Positions 32,306 through 41,533 of a DNA stretch of 64,000 nt are shown piece by piece. Positions within the stretch are counted from its first letter, which is position 1. Every line of letters begins with the position of its first letter. The notes under the pieces were generated by a model. The model was not told the DNA's origin. It saw nothing but the letters and a program-made list of their open reading frames with translations, and did no database searches. Source of the DNA: Pseudarthrobacter sp. NamE2 (lineage in GTDB: Bacteria; Actinomycetota; Actinomycetes; Actinomycetales; Micrococcaceae); NCBI RefSeq assembly GCF_005796205.1, contig NZ_VAHN01000011.1, forward strand, positions 93,335 through 157,334, read 5' to 3'. The translations under genes were made by a program, and so were the position numbers.

Positions 32306-34474
32306 ATGACCGCTTGGAATGAAGACACTGAGGCAGCCGCATCAGAATCCGGATCCGTCACGGTGGTGGAGGGTTCGTCGTTCTGCATCTCCTCCGGTAC
32401 GGGTGACATCACATCCGACGGCGGCACGAACGGCGCCTTCTTCCAGGACACCCGGATCATTTCCCACTGGGTGCTGCGCATCAACGGTTCCCTGAGGGAG
32501 CCGTTGGTCGCCCAGCGTCCGCACCCCTTCCAGGCCACTTTCGTTAGCCGGGCCAAGTGGCCTGAGGGAAGGTTCGACAGCCCGCTTGTGGTCCGGCAAG
32601 TGCGGCATATTGGTCCTGGGCTGCAGGACGACATCACGCTGGAGAACTATTCGGGCGAGCATGTTGACTGCGACATTGAACTTATCGTTGATGCAGACCA
32701 GGCCGATCTCTTCGATGTCAAGGGCGGACGCACCACACGGGGGGTGGAAGCCACCCGCACTGCAGAGGGTGACCAGCTCATCATTGAGACGGTGCGCAAC
32801 GGCCAGCAGCGCGCTACGGCTGTCCGTGCACGCGGCGCTGTTGCCACTGCGGAGGGACTGCGGTTCACGGCGAGCATCCCTGCCCGCGGCAAATGGACCA
32901 CCAGCCTGATTGTCGTGCCGCTGGTCAACGGAAAAGCGCCGGATGGAGCTTTTTCGGAGGTCGGAGCGCCACATCACCGGGAGGGCGTGCGCCGACACAG
33001 GGCATGGGAAGAGAACGTTCCGCGGATCACCGTGGCGGATGCCAACCTGCAAAACCTCCTGAACCGCAGCCAGAGCGACCTCGGGTCCTTGCGTATCTTC
33101 GAGGCGCACCATCCGGAACGCGCCGCCGTCGCTGCCGGCGCTCCATGGTTCATGGCCCTGTTCGGCCGGGACTCGATCCTGGCCTCCTACATGAGCCTGA
33201 TGGTCGATCCCAACCTTGCCGCCGGTACGCTGCAGACCCTGGCCGGGTTGCAGGGAAAGATTGTTGACCAGGACTCCGAAGAAGAGCCCGGCAGGATCCC
33301 GCACGAGGTACGCCTTGGCGTGACTGCCGGCCTGACTTTGGGCGGGACCGCGTACTACGGCACGGCAGACGCCACTCCGCTGTTTGTGGCGTTAATCAGT
33401 GAGTTGAGCAGGTGGGGACTGTCCCAAGACATCATCAACTCCCTGCTGCCGCATGCCGACCGGGCACTCGACTGGATTGACAAATACGGCGACCGCGACG
33501 GCGACGGGTTCGTGGAGTACCTTCGGCCGAATACCCACGGGCTGATCAACCAGGGCTGGAAGGACTCCTGGGACGGAATCAATTTCGCGGACGGGACCAT
33601 GGCTGAGGCGCCGATAGCCCTCTGCGAAGTCCAGGCTTACGTCTACGCTGCCTACGTTGGCCGGTCACTGTTGGCACGCTGGAGCGGGGACACCGAACTG
33701 GAGAACCACTGGGCGGAACGCGCCGACCAGCTGAAAACTGCCTTCAACGAAAAATTCTGGCTGCCGGAGAAGGGGTACTTCGCGGTTGCGCTGGACAAGG
33801 ACAAACGCCCGGTGGATGCCTTGACCTCAAATATCGGCCATTGCCTGTGGGTGGGCATTGTGGACGAAGAGAAAGCGGCCTCCGTGGTGGAGCACCTGAT
33901 GTCGCCGCAGATGTTCACCGGCTGGGGAATCCGGACCCTGGCCTCGGACATGGGCGCGTACAACCCCGTCAGTTACCACAACGGCTCCGTGTGGCCGCAT
34001 GACACCGCCCTCGTGGCCACCGGCCTGATGCGGTATGGATACGTGGAAGAGGCCCGTCGGGTGGCGGACGGTATCTTCGAAGCGGCCGCGCACTTCGACG
34101 GCCGGTTGCCTGAGCTGTTCTGCGGCTTCGACCGCGGGGAGTTTCCGGGTCCCGTTCCCTACCCGACCGCGTGTTCCCCGCAGGCCTGGGCGGCGGCTGC
34201 ACCGGTGCAGCTGGCACGGATCCTGCTGCGCTTCGATCCCGATTTCACCCGTAAAGTGGTCCATCTCGCCCCGATATTCCCCGGAGACTCGGGAGATTTC
34301 CGGGCGGAAAACGTCCTGCTGGACAGCTCCCGCGTCACCATCAGTGCCCTGGGTACCGAAGGCGCCATCGAGGGACTTCCCCCTGGGCTGAAGCTGCTGG
34401 CCGAACCGCGCCCGCCCCTGGATCGGCTGCTGCACCACCCGGCGGGCGGCAGTCCAGCCCGGGCTGGGAACTGA
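32306..34474 (+). CDS. Glycogen debranching-like enzyme (bacterial GDE N-domain + six-hairpin glycosidase)
   Basis: A 722-residue protein from the ATG at 32306, downstream of GGGAGGG. Residues 1-210 form the bacterial-type glycogen-debranching N-terminal beta domain (VVEGSSFCISSGTGDI, GAFFQDTRIISHWVLRING). The rest is an (alpha/alpha)6 glucosidase: AGAPWFMALFGRDSILASYM, WIDKYGDRDGDGFVEYLRP, GLINQGWKDSWDGI and VSYHNGSVWPHDTALVATG. Related proteins are annotated amylo-alpha-1,6-glucosidase. With the GT4 gene it suggests turnover of a glucan or oligosaccharide in the cytoplasm; no signal peptide. Confidence 0.86.
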   Translation: MTAWNEDTEAAASESGSVTVVEGSSFCISSGTGDITSDGGTNGAFFQDTRIISHWVLRINGSLREPLVAQRPHPFQATFVSRAKWPEGRFDSPLVVRQVRHIGPGLQDDITLENYSGEHVDCDIELIVDADQADLFDVKGGRTTRGVEATRTAEGDQLIIETVRNGQQRATAVRARGAVATAEGLRFTASIPARGKWTTSLIVVPLVNGKAPDGAFSEVGAPHHREGVRRHRAWEENVPRITVADANLQNLLNRSQSDLGSLRIFEAHHPERAAVAAGAPWFMALFGRDSILASYMSLMVDPNLAAGTLQTLAGLQGKIVDQDSEEEPGRIPHEVRLGVTAGLTLGGTAYYGTADATPLFVALISELSRWGLSQDIINSLLPHADRALDWIDKYGDRDGDGFVEYLRPNTHGLINQGWKDSWDGINFADGTMAEAPIALCEVQAYVYAAYVGRSLLARWSGDTELENHWAERADQLKTAFNEKFWLPEKGYFAVALDKDKRPVDALTSNIGHCLWVGIVDEEKAASVVEHLMSPQMFTGWGIRTLASDMGAYNPVSYHNGSVWPHDTALVATGLMRYGYVEEARRVADGIFEAAAHFDGRLPELFCGFDRGEFPGPVPYPTACSPQAWAAAAPVQLARILLRFDPDFTRKVVHLAPIFPGDSGDFRAENVLLDSSRVTISALGTEGAIEGLPPGLKLLAEPRPPLDRLLHHPAGGSPARAGN

Positions 34475-34484
34475 CCAGCGCCGG

Positions 34485-35018
34485 TCAGGGAACGGCGCGC
34501 TCCAGCACAAAGTCATGCTCCACCGTGCTGCCCAGCTGGAACGTCTTAGTTCCCACCTTGCGGAATCCGGACTTTTCGTAGAACCGGATGGCCCGCGCAT
34601 TCTGGCTGTTGACGCCCAGCCAGAACCCGGCCCCGCCGGCGGCGGCAGCCGCCTGCAGGCTCGCATGCATCAGCTCGGCGGCCGCGCCCAGGCCGTGGTA
34701 CTCGGGATGCACATAGCACTTGCTGAGCTCCACCGACGGCAGCAAAGTCAGTACGGCTGCCACGTCCGGGTCCGATGCCTCCCGGTTCACCAGCAGGCTG
34801 TACCCGTTAAGCCGGCCGCCGGAGTCCAGCACCAGGATGGTGACGTCCGGATCGGCAAGGTAGCGCTGGAAGTGCCGCTCACTTAGCGTGTTGGCCAGAT
34901 GGTCCGCGATGTCCTGAGGTGACGACGACGGCGGGCAGGCGAGCGGGAAGGTGACGGCCGCCAGGGCAGCCAGCGCCCCGGCGTCGTCCGCCGTTGCCTT
35001 TCGGATGGTGTGGCTCAA
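34485..35018 (-). CDS. GNAT family N-acetyltransferase
   Basis: A 177-residue acetyltransferase from the TTG at 35018 (SHTIRKATADDAGALAALA). The acetyl-CoA site is VELSKCYVHPEYHGLGAAAELMHAS (motif A, with Q/RxxGxG/A replaced by YHGLGAA), and motif B is NARAIRFYEKSGFRKVG. A longer reading frame upstream runs through the oxidoreductase gene in another frame and is rejected. The TTG start lacks a clean ribosome site, so the start is uncertain. Substrate unknown. Confidence 0.82.
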   Translation of the reverse strand: MSHTIRKATADDAGALAALAAVTFPLACPPSSSPQDIADHLANTLSERHFQRYLADPDVTILVLDSGGRLNGYSLLVNREASDPDVAAVLTLLPSVELSKCYVHPEYHGLGAAAELMHASLQAAAAAGGAGFWLGVNSQNARAIRFYEKSGFRKVGTKTFQLGSTVEHDFVLERAVP

Positions 35019-35032
35019 GGCGCCGTGCCCCC

Positions 35033-36049
35033 CTAAAGCTGCCGGTCGGCGTCGTACGACAGGCCGACCTGGCGGCGGATCTCGTCCATGGCAGCCATGA
35101 TGGCTACGCTCTCGCAGGGCGGCAGGAGGTTGCCCGCCGTGGCCCCCTCGCGGACCAGCCGTTCCAGTTCCGCCGCCTGGTATTGCATGCCCCTGCCTTT
35201 GACGGGTCGATCGAACCGCTCCACAACGTTGCCTGAAATGTCGTACCGGGTGAACGGGACGGGGTTGTACCAAACAGAGTCGATCTCTACCCACCCCGCT
35301 GTACCGATGATGGCAGCACGGTTGTTTCCGGCCGTGTCCAGTGCACAGTCCACGAGGGCCTGCTGCCCGTCGGCGTACTCGAAGATCGCCGCGGTCTGCC
35401 GGTCCACTCCGGTGGCTGCCATGGCGGCAGACGCGAGAATCCGCTGCGGGGCGCCGAAGACGTCGAAGGCGAACGAGATGGGATAGACGCCAAGGTCCAG
35501 CAGGGCTCCGCCGCCCAATGCAGGATCGTTCAGCCGGTGTGCCGGGTCCTTGGGCAGGTCCTGGTTGTGGCTGGCCACCACCTTGCGGACGTCGCCCAGC
35601 AAGCCGTCCGCCAGGATCTTCCGCAGGTGCGCCATGTGCGGCAGGAACCGGGTCCACATTGCCTCGAGCGCAACGAGCCCCTTCTCCGTGGCAAGGTCCA
35701 CGATGTCCCGGGCTTCCCGTACGTTGATTGTGAAGGCCTTTTCCACCAGCACGTGCTTGCCGGCGTTCAGGGCCAGGAGCGCGTTGGCGTGGTGGAAGAC
35801 ATGCGGCGTGGCTACGTACACCACGTCAACGTCCGGGTCGGCAACCAGGTCCTCGTAACTGCCGTGGGCGGTGGCGATGCCGTGCCTGCTGGTGAACGCC
35901 TTGCTCGTTTCGAGGGACCGCGAACCTGCGGCCTGGACGGTGAATCCGTTGTCGAGGAGATCCTGGACCTGCAGTCCGGCGATGAAGCCGGTGCCGAGGA
36001 TTCCCCAACGGAGTTGTCCGTCGGAGGTGCCGCTGTTGTGGTTGGGCAT
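35033..36049 (-). CDS. Gfo/Idh/MocA family oxidoreductase (1)
   Basis: A 338-residue NAD(P)-dependent dehydrogenase from the ATG at 36049, six bases after AGGGA. The Rossmann fold opens with LRWGILGTGFIAGLQV; the EKP motif is HVLVEKAFTINV (here E-K-A, a change from the usual Pro); the C-terminal domain has LGGGALLDLGVYPISFA. Such enzymes oxidise or reduce a sugar or cyclitol hydroxyl. It is the last gene of the minus-strand sugar module, one base after the isomerase gene. It is less similar to the other three dehydrogenases than two of these are to each other. Confidence 0.87.
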   Translation of the reverse strand: MPNHNSGTSDGQLRWGILGTGFIAGLQVQDLLDNGFTVQAAGSRSLETSKAFTSRHGIATAHGSYEDLVADPDVDVVYVATPHVFHHANALLALNAGKHVLVEKAFTINVREARDIVDLATEKGLVALEAMWTRFLPHMAHLRKILADGLLGDVRKVVASHNQDLPKDPAHRLNDPALGGGALLDLGVYPISFAFDVFGAPQRILASAAMAATGVDRQTAAIFEYADGQQALVDCALDTAGNNRAAIIGTAGWVEIDSVWYNPVPFTRYDISGNVVERFDRPVKGRGMQYQAAELERLVREGATAGNLLPPCESVAIMAAMDEIRRQVGLSYDADRQL

Positions 36050-36050
36050 G

Positions 36051-37052
36051 TTAGTCCCTGCTTGCAAAGGCGGCGTCGAAGCTGGTGGTGGAGGCGGGGA
36101 AGTCGTACTTCTTCAAAGCCGCGAGGGCTTCGGGGGCGCCGTGGAGGCGGTCCATGCCGGCGTCTTCCCATTCGATGCTGATGGGGCCTTCATAGCCGAT
36201 GGCGGCCAGTGCGCGGAAGGAGGCTTCCCAGGGGACGTCACCGCGGCCGGCGGAGACGAAGTCCCAGCCGCGGCGGGGGTCGCCCCAGGGCAGGTGGGAG
36301 CCGAGGACGGTGTTGCGGCCTGTCTGGCGGACCTTGGTGTCCTTGCAGTCCACGTGGTAGATCCGGTCCTTGAAGTCCCAGATGAAGGAGACGGGGTCGA
36401 TGCCCTGCCACATCATGTGCGAAGGGTCCCAGTTCAGGCCGAACGCTTCGCGGTAGCCGATCGCGTCGAGGGTGCGGACGGTGGTCCAGTAGTCATAGGC
36501 GATTTCGGAGGGGTGGACTTCGTGGGCGAAGCGGACCCCGCATTCGTCGAAGACGTCCAGGATGGGATTCCAGCGGTCGGCGAAATCCTGGTAGCCGGCC
36601 TCGATGACTTTTTCCGGGACGGGCGGGAACATGGCGACGTACTGCCAGATGGCGGAACCCGTGAAGCCGACGACGGTGTCCACACCGAGTGCCTTGGCGA
36701 GCCTGGCGGTGTTTTTCATTTCCTCGGCGGCGCGGGTCCGGACGCCTTCGGGGTCGCCGTCGCCCCAGACCCTGGACCGGACGATGCCCTGGTGCCGGAA
36801 ATCGATGGGGTCATCGCACACGGCCTGGCCTGTGAGGTGGTTGGAAATGGCCCAAACCTTGAGGTTGTACTTGTCCAGGATCTCGAGCCTGGAGTCCACG
36901 TAGCCGGGCTCGTCCCAGCGCCAGGCATCGAGGTGGTCCCCGGACACTGCGACCTCGAGTCCGTCGTAGCCCCAGCCGGACGCCAGTTTTGCGACTTCCT
37001 CGAACGGCAGGTCGGCCCACTGGCCGGTGAACAGGGTGAACGGGCGGGGCAT
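36051..37052 (-). CDS. Sugar phosphate isomerase/epimerase, TIM barrel (1)
   Basis: A 333-residue xylose-isomerase-like TIM barrel. The metal ligands expected of the family can be seen: Glu in RFAHEVHPSEIAYD, Asp/His in FGLNWDPSHMMWQG, His/Asp in DRIYHVDCKDTKV, and Glu at the end in GPISIEWEDAG. It probably isomerises or epimerises a keto sugar, or dehydrates a keto cyclitol, made by a neighbouring Gfo/Idh enzyme; this pairing is common in inositol and 3-ketoglycoside catabolism. It lies one base after the Gfo/Idh (2) stop codon region and is co-transcribed. Confidence 0.87.
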   Translation of the reverse strand: MPRPFTLFTGQWADLPFEEVAKLASGWGYDGLEVAVSGDHLDAWRWDEPGYVDSRLEILDKYNLKVWAISNHLTGQAVCDDPIDFRHQGIVRSRVWGDGDPEGVRTRAAEEMKNTARLAKALGVDTVVGFTGSAIWQYVAMFPPVPEKVIEAGYQDFADRWNPILDVFDECGVRFAHEVHPSEIAYDYWTTVRTLDAIGYREAFGLNWDPSHMMWQGIDPVSFIWDFKDRIYHVDCKDTKVRQTGRNTVLGSHLPWGDPRRGWDFVSAGRGDVPWEASFRALAAIGYEGPISIEWEDAGMDRLHGAPEALAALKKYDFPASTTSFDAAFASRD

Positions 37053-37053
37053 T

Positions 37054-38214
37054 TCAGGCTCCTTCGGCTGGCAGTTTGATCAGGGTGCTCCGGGCGGCGG
37101 CGGATTCCTCGACGGCGTCCAAAATGTATTGGACGTTCAGTCCTTCTTCGAACGACGGCGAGGGCTCGGTTCCGTCCTGGATGGCGGTGAGGAAGTCGCG
37201 GATTTGGTGCGTGAAGGTGTGTTCCCATCCGATGATGTGGCCCTGCGGCCACCATGCCTGGAGGTAGGGATGGTCGGGTTCGGTCACGAGGATCCGGCGG
37301 TAGCCCTGTTCCCGGGCCGGGGCGGTGGCGTCGAGGAAGCGGAGTTCGTTGAGGTTCTCCAGGTCGAACAGGATGGCGCCCTTGTCGCCGTAGATTTCGA
37401 TGGTGAGGCTGTTCTTCCGGCCGGTGGCCACCCGGGAGGCCTCGACTGAGGCGATTGCTCCGGAGGCGAGGGACAGGGTGGCCCAGGCGGCGTCGTCGAC
37501 CGTTACGTCCTCCGGGCCGTCAGGGCCCGGGCGCCGGTCCACGAAGGTCCGCAGCCTGCCGCTGACTTCCGTGACCTGGTCCCCAAGGAGGAACAGGACC
37601 TGGTCGACGGCGTGCGAGGCGATGTCGCCCAGGGCGCCGGAACCGGCGGTTTCCTTCCGCAGCCGCCAGGTCATGGGAGCCTGGGGGTCCGTGAGCCAGT
37701 CCTGCAGGTAGGCCGCGCGGACGTGCCGGACGGTGCCCACCCGGCCTTCGGCGATCAGTTTCCTCGCGAGGGCGAGGGCGGGGACGCGGCGGTAGTTGAA
37801 GCCGACCATCGACTGGATGCCTGCGGCGCGCGCCTTCGCCGCTGCGCCTGCCATCAGTCCGGCCTCGGACAGCGTATTGGCCAGCGGCTTTTCGACCAGG
37901 ACGTGCTTGCCGGCTTCGAGTGCGGCGACGGCGATTTCGGCATGCATCCAGCCCGGGGCACAGATGTCCACAATGTCGATGTCGTCCCGGCTGATGACCG
38001 AACGCCAGTCCGTGGCTGATTCAGCCCAGCCGTACTTCCCTGCAGCTTCAGCCACAGCAGTGGCGTCCCGCCCCACCAGCACTTTCTGCTGGACAGCAGG
38101 GACGTCAAAAAAGCCGGCTACGTTCCGCCACGCATTCGAATGCGCCTTGCCCATAAAGGCGTAACCGATCATCGCGACGCCCAGCGGGCCGGTGTTGCCC
38201 GTGCGCGGGCTCAT
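37054..38214 (-). CDS. Gfo/Idh/MocA family oxidoreductase (2)
   Basis: A 386-residue dehydrogenase from the ATG at 38214, overlapping the upstream stop (ATGA). Rossmann start VAMIGYAFMGKAHSNAWRNV; EKP motif KHVLVEKPLANTLSEA; active-site lysine region and C-terminal segment SGALGDIASHAVDQVLFL. It is a close paralogue of Gfo/Idh (4): for example GRKNSLTIEIYGDKGAILFD against GRKNALRIEVAGSTGAVSFD, and HPYLQAWWPQGHIIGWEH against HPYLSAWWPAGHTLGYEH. The duplication suggests two related substrates or successive steps. Confidence 0.88.
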   Translation of the reverse strand: MSPRTGNTGPLGVAMIGYAFMGKAHSNAWRNVAGFFDVPAVQQKVLVGRDATAVAEAAGKYGWAESATDWRSVISRDDIDIVDICAPGWMHAEIAVAALEAGKHVLVEKPLANTLSEAGLMAGAAAKARAAGIQSMVGFNYRRVPALALARKLIAEGRVGTVRHVRAAYLQDWLTDPQAPMTWRLRKETAGSGALGDIASHAVDQVLFLLGDQVTEVSGRLRTFVDRRPGPDGPEDVTVDDAAWATLSLASGAIASVEASRVATGRKNSLTIEIYGDKGAILFDLENLNELRFLDATAPAREQGYRRILVTEPDHPYLQAWWPQGHIIGWEHTFTHQIRDFLTAIQDGTEPSPSFEEGLNVQYILDAVEESAAARSTLIKLPAEGA

Positions 38215-39347
38215 GCGTCCGTTCCAAGGGTGAGTGTCTCCGGTGCCCAGTTTTCGGGGAGGGCCGGCGAGGCCGGTGCGTTGCTTGCGACGTCGACGAA
38301 GGTGCCCGACTCCATGGACTCGGCGATGGAGACCATGCTGTCCAGGACGTGGTAGGCCAGTTCTCCGGTGGCGCGGTGGGGGACACCGGCGCGGAGGGAG
38401 CGGGCCATGTCCAGCACGCCCATGCCGCGGCCGTTCGCCGGTCCGGCGGCCGGGATGGTGGTCCAGTCCTCGTCCCCTGCGCGCCAAAGCCGGATGTCGC
38501 CGTCGAACATGTTCGGATCCGGCAGGGAGATGGTGGCCTCGGTGCCGGTGATCTCCACGAAGCCCATCCGGACCCGGGGGGACTCGAAGGAGAAGACGCT
38601 GTGCGAGGAGGCGCCGGACTCGAACTGGGCCATCGCCGAGACGTGGGTGGGTACCTCCACCGTGAATTCCTCACCCGCCTTGGGGCCGGAGCCAATCATC
38701 CGGATGTCTTTTGCCTTGGATCCGACGGCGGCCACCTTGCGGATGGAGCCGAAGGCCTGGACCAGGGTGGTGAGGTAGTACGGGCCCATGTCGAACAGCG
38801 GTCCGGCGCCGTACTGGAAGAGGAACGCGGGGTTGGGGTGCCAGGATTCCGGGCCGGGGGTCTGGAAGGTGGTCATCGCGGTGAGCGGAGTACCGATGTC
38901 GCCGTGCTGGATGAGGCGGAGGGCGGTCTGCAGTCCGGCTCCCAGGAAGGTGTCGGGGGCGGTGCCCAGGCGGATGCCGGCGGCGTCAGCGAGTTTGAGC
39001 AGGCCCAGGCCGGATTCCCGGTCGAGGCTGAAGGGCTTCTCGGTCCAGACATGCTTGCCGGCGTTCACGGCAGCGGTGGCGACCTCCACGTGTGCGGCGG
39101 GGATGGTGAGGTTGACGATGATCTCGACGTCCGGGTGCTGCAGTGCCTTTTCGGGCCCGCCCCACTCGGGGATGCCGTACTCCTTGGCGCGTGCCTCCGC
39201 GGCCTCCTGGAAGAGGTCGGTGACGACATGGACCTTAAGGTCCGGGAAGGCGGTGAGGTTGTCCAGGTACTGCTTGCTGATGTTGCCGGCGCCGATGACC
39301 CCCACGCCTACCGGACCCTTGCGGGTGGATGGTGCGGGGATACTCAT
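38211..39347 (-). CDS. Gfo/Idh/MocA family oxidoreductase (3)
   Basis: A 378-residue dehydrogenase. Start motif VGVGVIGAGNISKQYLDNL; EKP motif KHVWTEKPFSLDRESG; the C-terminal half has FQYGAGPLFDMGPYYLTTLV. This form, with a short N-terminal lead (MSIPAPSTRKG), is frequent in actinobacterial operons for glucosides and uronates. Both ends overlap neighbouring genes by four bases (ATGA), which implies tightly coupled translation with Gfo/Idh (2) and TIM barrel (2). Confidence 0.88.
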   Translation of the reverse strand: MSIPAPSTRKGPVGVGVIGAGNISKQYLDNLTAFPDLKVHVVTDLFQEAAEARAKEYGIPEWGGPEKALQHPDVEIIVNLTIPAAHVEVATAAVNAGKHVWTEKPFSLDRESGLGLLKLADAAGIRLGTAPDTFLGAGLQTALRLIQHGDIGTPLTAMTTFQTPGPESWHPNPAFLFQYGAGPLFDMGPYYLTTLVQAFGSIRKVAAVGSKAKDIRMIGSGPKAGEEFTVEVPTHVSAMAQFESGASSHSVFSFESPRVRMGFVEITGTEATISLPDPNMFDGDIRLWRAGDEDWTTIPAAGPANGRGMGVLDMARSLRAGVPHRATGELAYHVLDSMVSIAESMESGTFVDVASNAPASPALPENWAPETLTLGTDA

Positions 39348-40090
39348 GCCTTGATCCCTTCGCCGGAGGCGGTGAGGAAGGACAGGCTCTCGGTGATGCC
39401 CTCGAAGATGTCCCCGGAGTAATCGTCGAATTCCACAACGCCCACCTCGAGTGACGTTGCCGCGGCAATGACCTCTGTTACCGGAAGCCGGCCCTGGCCC
39501 GCCGGCTGCTGTGCCTTGGTGTCCGTGGTCAGGGGGCCGTCCTTGATATGGATCAGCTTCACCCGGTCACCCAGCCTGGTGAGGATGTCCACCGGATCCT
39601 GGCCGCCCACAGCCACCCAGTACGTGTCCACCTCCAGCACCAGCCCGGGATCCAGCAGGTCCGCGAAGTACTCCAGCGCCGTCCGGCCCTCGATCATCGA
39701 CTCCAGCTCCCACTGGTGGTTGTGGTACCCCACCCGGATGCCGTACCCGGCACCCTTCCGCGCCGCGGCGTTAAGCTTCTGCGCTGTTGCCCTGATGTCC
39801 TCCGCGTTCTGCCACTGCCCGGCCGGGACGTACGGTTCGATGACTGTGGTGATGCCCAGTTCCTTCGCCGCAGCGAAGATTTCGTCCTGGTCCTGGGTGA
39901 GCAGGGGCGCGTGGCCGGACGGAGCCGTCAGCCCGTTTTCCTTCAGCGCTGCTCCGAGTTCCCTGGCCATGGCAACAAAGTTGTAGGGCTCCACCTGTCC
40001 GAATCCGATATCGGCCACCCTGCGGATGGTTCCGGGCAGGTCCTCGGCGAGGGCATCCCGGAGGGTGTAGAGCTGAAGTGAGTAGGACAT
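39344..40090 (-). CDS. Sugar phosphate isomerase/epimerase, TIM barrel (2)
   Basis: A 248-residue TIM barrel from the ATG at 40090, five bases after AGGAGA; the longer frame includes leader DNA. Seen: SYSLQLYTLRDALAEDLPGTI at the start, then GYGIRVGYHNHQWELES (metal His/Glu), VLEVDTYWVAVGGQDP (Glu/Asp) and VKLIHIKDGPL (His), with a closing VGVVEFDDYSG. This is the IolE/IolI-like branch acting on keto sugars or keto cyclitols. It resembles the Tat-exported TIM barrel at 59.4-60.3 kb (SIQLYTLRS, GYHNHAHEF, LEVDLYWAVTGG). First gene of the downstream part of the module. Confidence 0.87.
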   Translation of the reverse strand: MSYSLQLYTLRDALAEDLPGTIRRVADIGFGQVEPYNFVAMARELGAALKENGLTAPSGHAPLLTQDQDEIFAAAKELGITTVIEPYVPAGQWQNAEDIRATAQKLNAAARKGAGYGIRVGYHNHQWELESMIEGRTALEYFADLLDPGLVLEVDTYWVAVGGQDPVDILTRLGDRVKLIHIKDGPLTTDTKAQQPAGQGRLPVTEVIAAATSLEVGVVEFDDYSGDIFEGITESLSFLTASGEGIKA

Positions 40091-40196
40091 ATGTCTCCTG
40101 GCGTCATTGGCATGCGCCGTCCGGTGCATGTCCATCCTCTGCAAAGGTAGGAGGGCTTTTCCCGGACGGTCAAGCATAAGTCGTGCACGTGGAACT

Positions 40197-40225
40197 GATA
40201 GAGAGCTGATGCTGCTGCCGGACAA
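40197..40225 (-). promoter_or_regulatory. Candidate promoter of the four-gene Gfo/TIM operon
   Basis: On the minus strand TTGTCC (40225-40220) and TCTATC (40202-40197) are 17 bases apart, about 105 bases upstream of the first gene. A CGTGCACG palindrome follows at about 40182-40189, near the expected transcription start. Confidence 0.4.
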
Positions 40226-40270
40226 GGTTGGCTGACTTACTGCTTACAGAGCGGAGAGCGTGGTCCGGGA

Positions 40271-41443
40271 CTAGATCGTCTTGGTCCATACGCTGTCCGC
40301 CTCCGCGCTGCGCTCCACGGCGTGGAGTACCTTCTGCACCTGCAGGCCGTCGGCAAAGGACGGCTCCGGCCGGCGCCGTTCCGCGATGGCTTCCACGAAG
40401 TCTTTCGCCTGGTGGGCGAATCCGTGTTCGTAACCCAACGTGTGCCCCGCAGGCCACCAGGCGGACAAATAGGGGTGCGCGGGCTCGGTGACCATGATGT
40501 TGGTGAAGCCTTGACGGGTCTCCTGTGCGGTGGCGTCGTAAAAACCGAGTGAGTTCATGTTTTCGAGGTCGAAGGAGACGGCGCCGGTAGAGCCCGCAAC
40601 CTCGATACGAAGCGCGTTTTTTCGGCCGGTGGACATCCGGGTGGCTTCGAACGAACCCACCGCGCCGCCGTCGAACCGGCCATTGAAGAGCGCGAGGTCG
40701 TCCACGGTGACCCGGCCGCGCCCGGCTGAGGCAGTGCCGGCCAGCCCTGAAGCCTGCCCAAGCAGGGGGCGCTCATGGACGAAGGTGTTCAGGAGACCGC
40801 TGACGCCGGTGATCTTCTGGCCCGTGATGAATTGTGCGAGATCCACTGCATGCGCGCCGAGGTCCCCGAGCGCTCCGGAACCGGCGTGGTCTTTCTGCAG
40901 CCGCCAGGTCAGCGGCGCCTCGGGGTCAACCAGCCAATCCTGCAGGTACGCCGCACGTACCTGGCGGATCTCGCCAATCGCTCCCGACTGCACCAGGTCC
41001 CTGGCAAAAGCCGCCGCAGGAACACGGCGGTAGGTAAAGCCCACCATGGCGAAGACGTCTTTCCCGGCCCGGTCGGAGGCGGCAGCCATGGCCTCGGCTT
41101 CTTCAAGCGTGTTTGCAAGCGGCTTCTCGCAGAGCACGTGCTTGCCCGCTTCCAAAGCGGCAATGGCGATTTCCGCGTGCGAGCCGCCGGGCGTCACAAT
41201 GTCGACGACGTCGATGTCGTCACGGGCGATGGCTGCCCGCCAGTCGGTCTCCGACTCCTTCCAACCCCATTTCCTCGCCGAGGCTTCCACACCGCTGGCG
41301 TTGCGTCCCACCAGCAGGGTCATCTCCGGCCTCGCCGGCAGGTCATGGAACCGCGGTGCAACCCGCCATCCCTGTGAATGGGCAGCACCCATAAATCCGT
41401 TTCCGATCAGGGCAACCCTCAGGGATGGTACGTCGTTCAGCAT
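40271..41443 (-). CDS. Gfo/Idh/MocA family oxidoreductase (4)
   Basis: A 390-residue dehydrogenase from the ATG at 41443, preceded by GAGGAAAC. Rossmann start LRVALIGNGFMGAAHSQGW; EKP motif KHVLCEKPLANTLEEAEA; GSGALGDLGAHAVDLAQFI in the C-terminal domain. Close paralogue of Gfo/Idh (2). It is 90 bases downstream of the sugar-binding lipoprotein gene on the same strand, so uptake and first oxidation of the substrate appear to be expressed together. Confidence 0.88.
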   Translation of the reverse strand: MLNDVPSLRVALIGNGFMGAAHSQGWRVAPRFHDLPARPEMTLLVGRNASGVEASARKWGWKESETDWRAAIARDDIDVVDIVTPGGSHAEIAIAALEAGKHVLCEKPLANTLEEAEAMAAASDRAGKDVFAMVGFTYRRVPAAAFARDLVQSGAIGEIRQVRAAYLQDWLVDPEAPLTWRLQKDHAGSGALGDLGAHAVDLAQFITGQKITGVSGLLNTFVHERPLLGQASGLAGTASAGRGRVTVDDLALFNGRFDGGAVGSFEATRMSTGRKNALRIEVAGSTGAVSFDLENMNSLGFYDATAQETRQGFTNIMVTEPAHPYLSAWWPAGHTLGYEHGFAHQAKDFVEAIAERRRPEPSFADGLQVQKVLHAVERSAEADSVWTKTI

Positions 41444-41533
41444 TGTTTCCTCTTTGTCCGGCGATTGGTGGTGAAGCAGTTGAATGGGTGTGGGGCTCCC
41501 TGCCTGCGGCACGGAGCCCCACACCCGGCGGTC

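Noticed and set aside
35019..35657. A long N-terminal extension of the GNAT acetyltransferase
   Set aside because: The extension lies inside the Gfo/Idh (1) gene in another frame and is Arg/Gly/Pro-rich with no domain.
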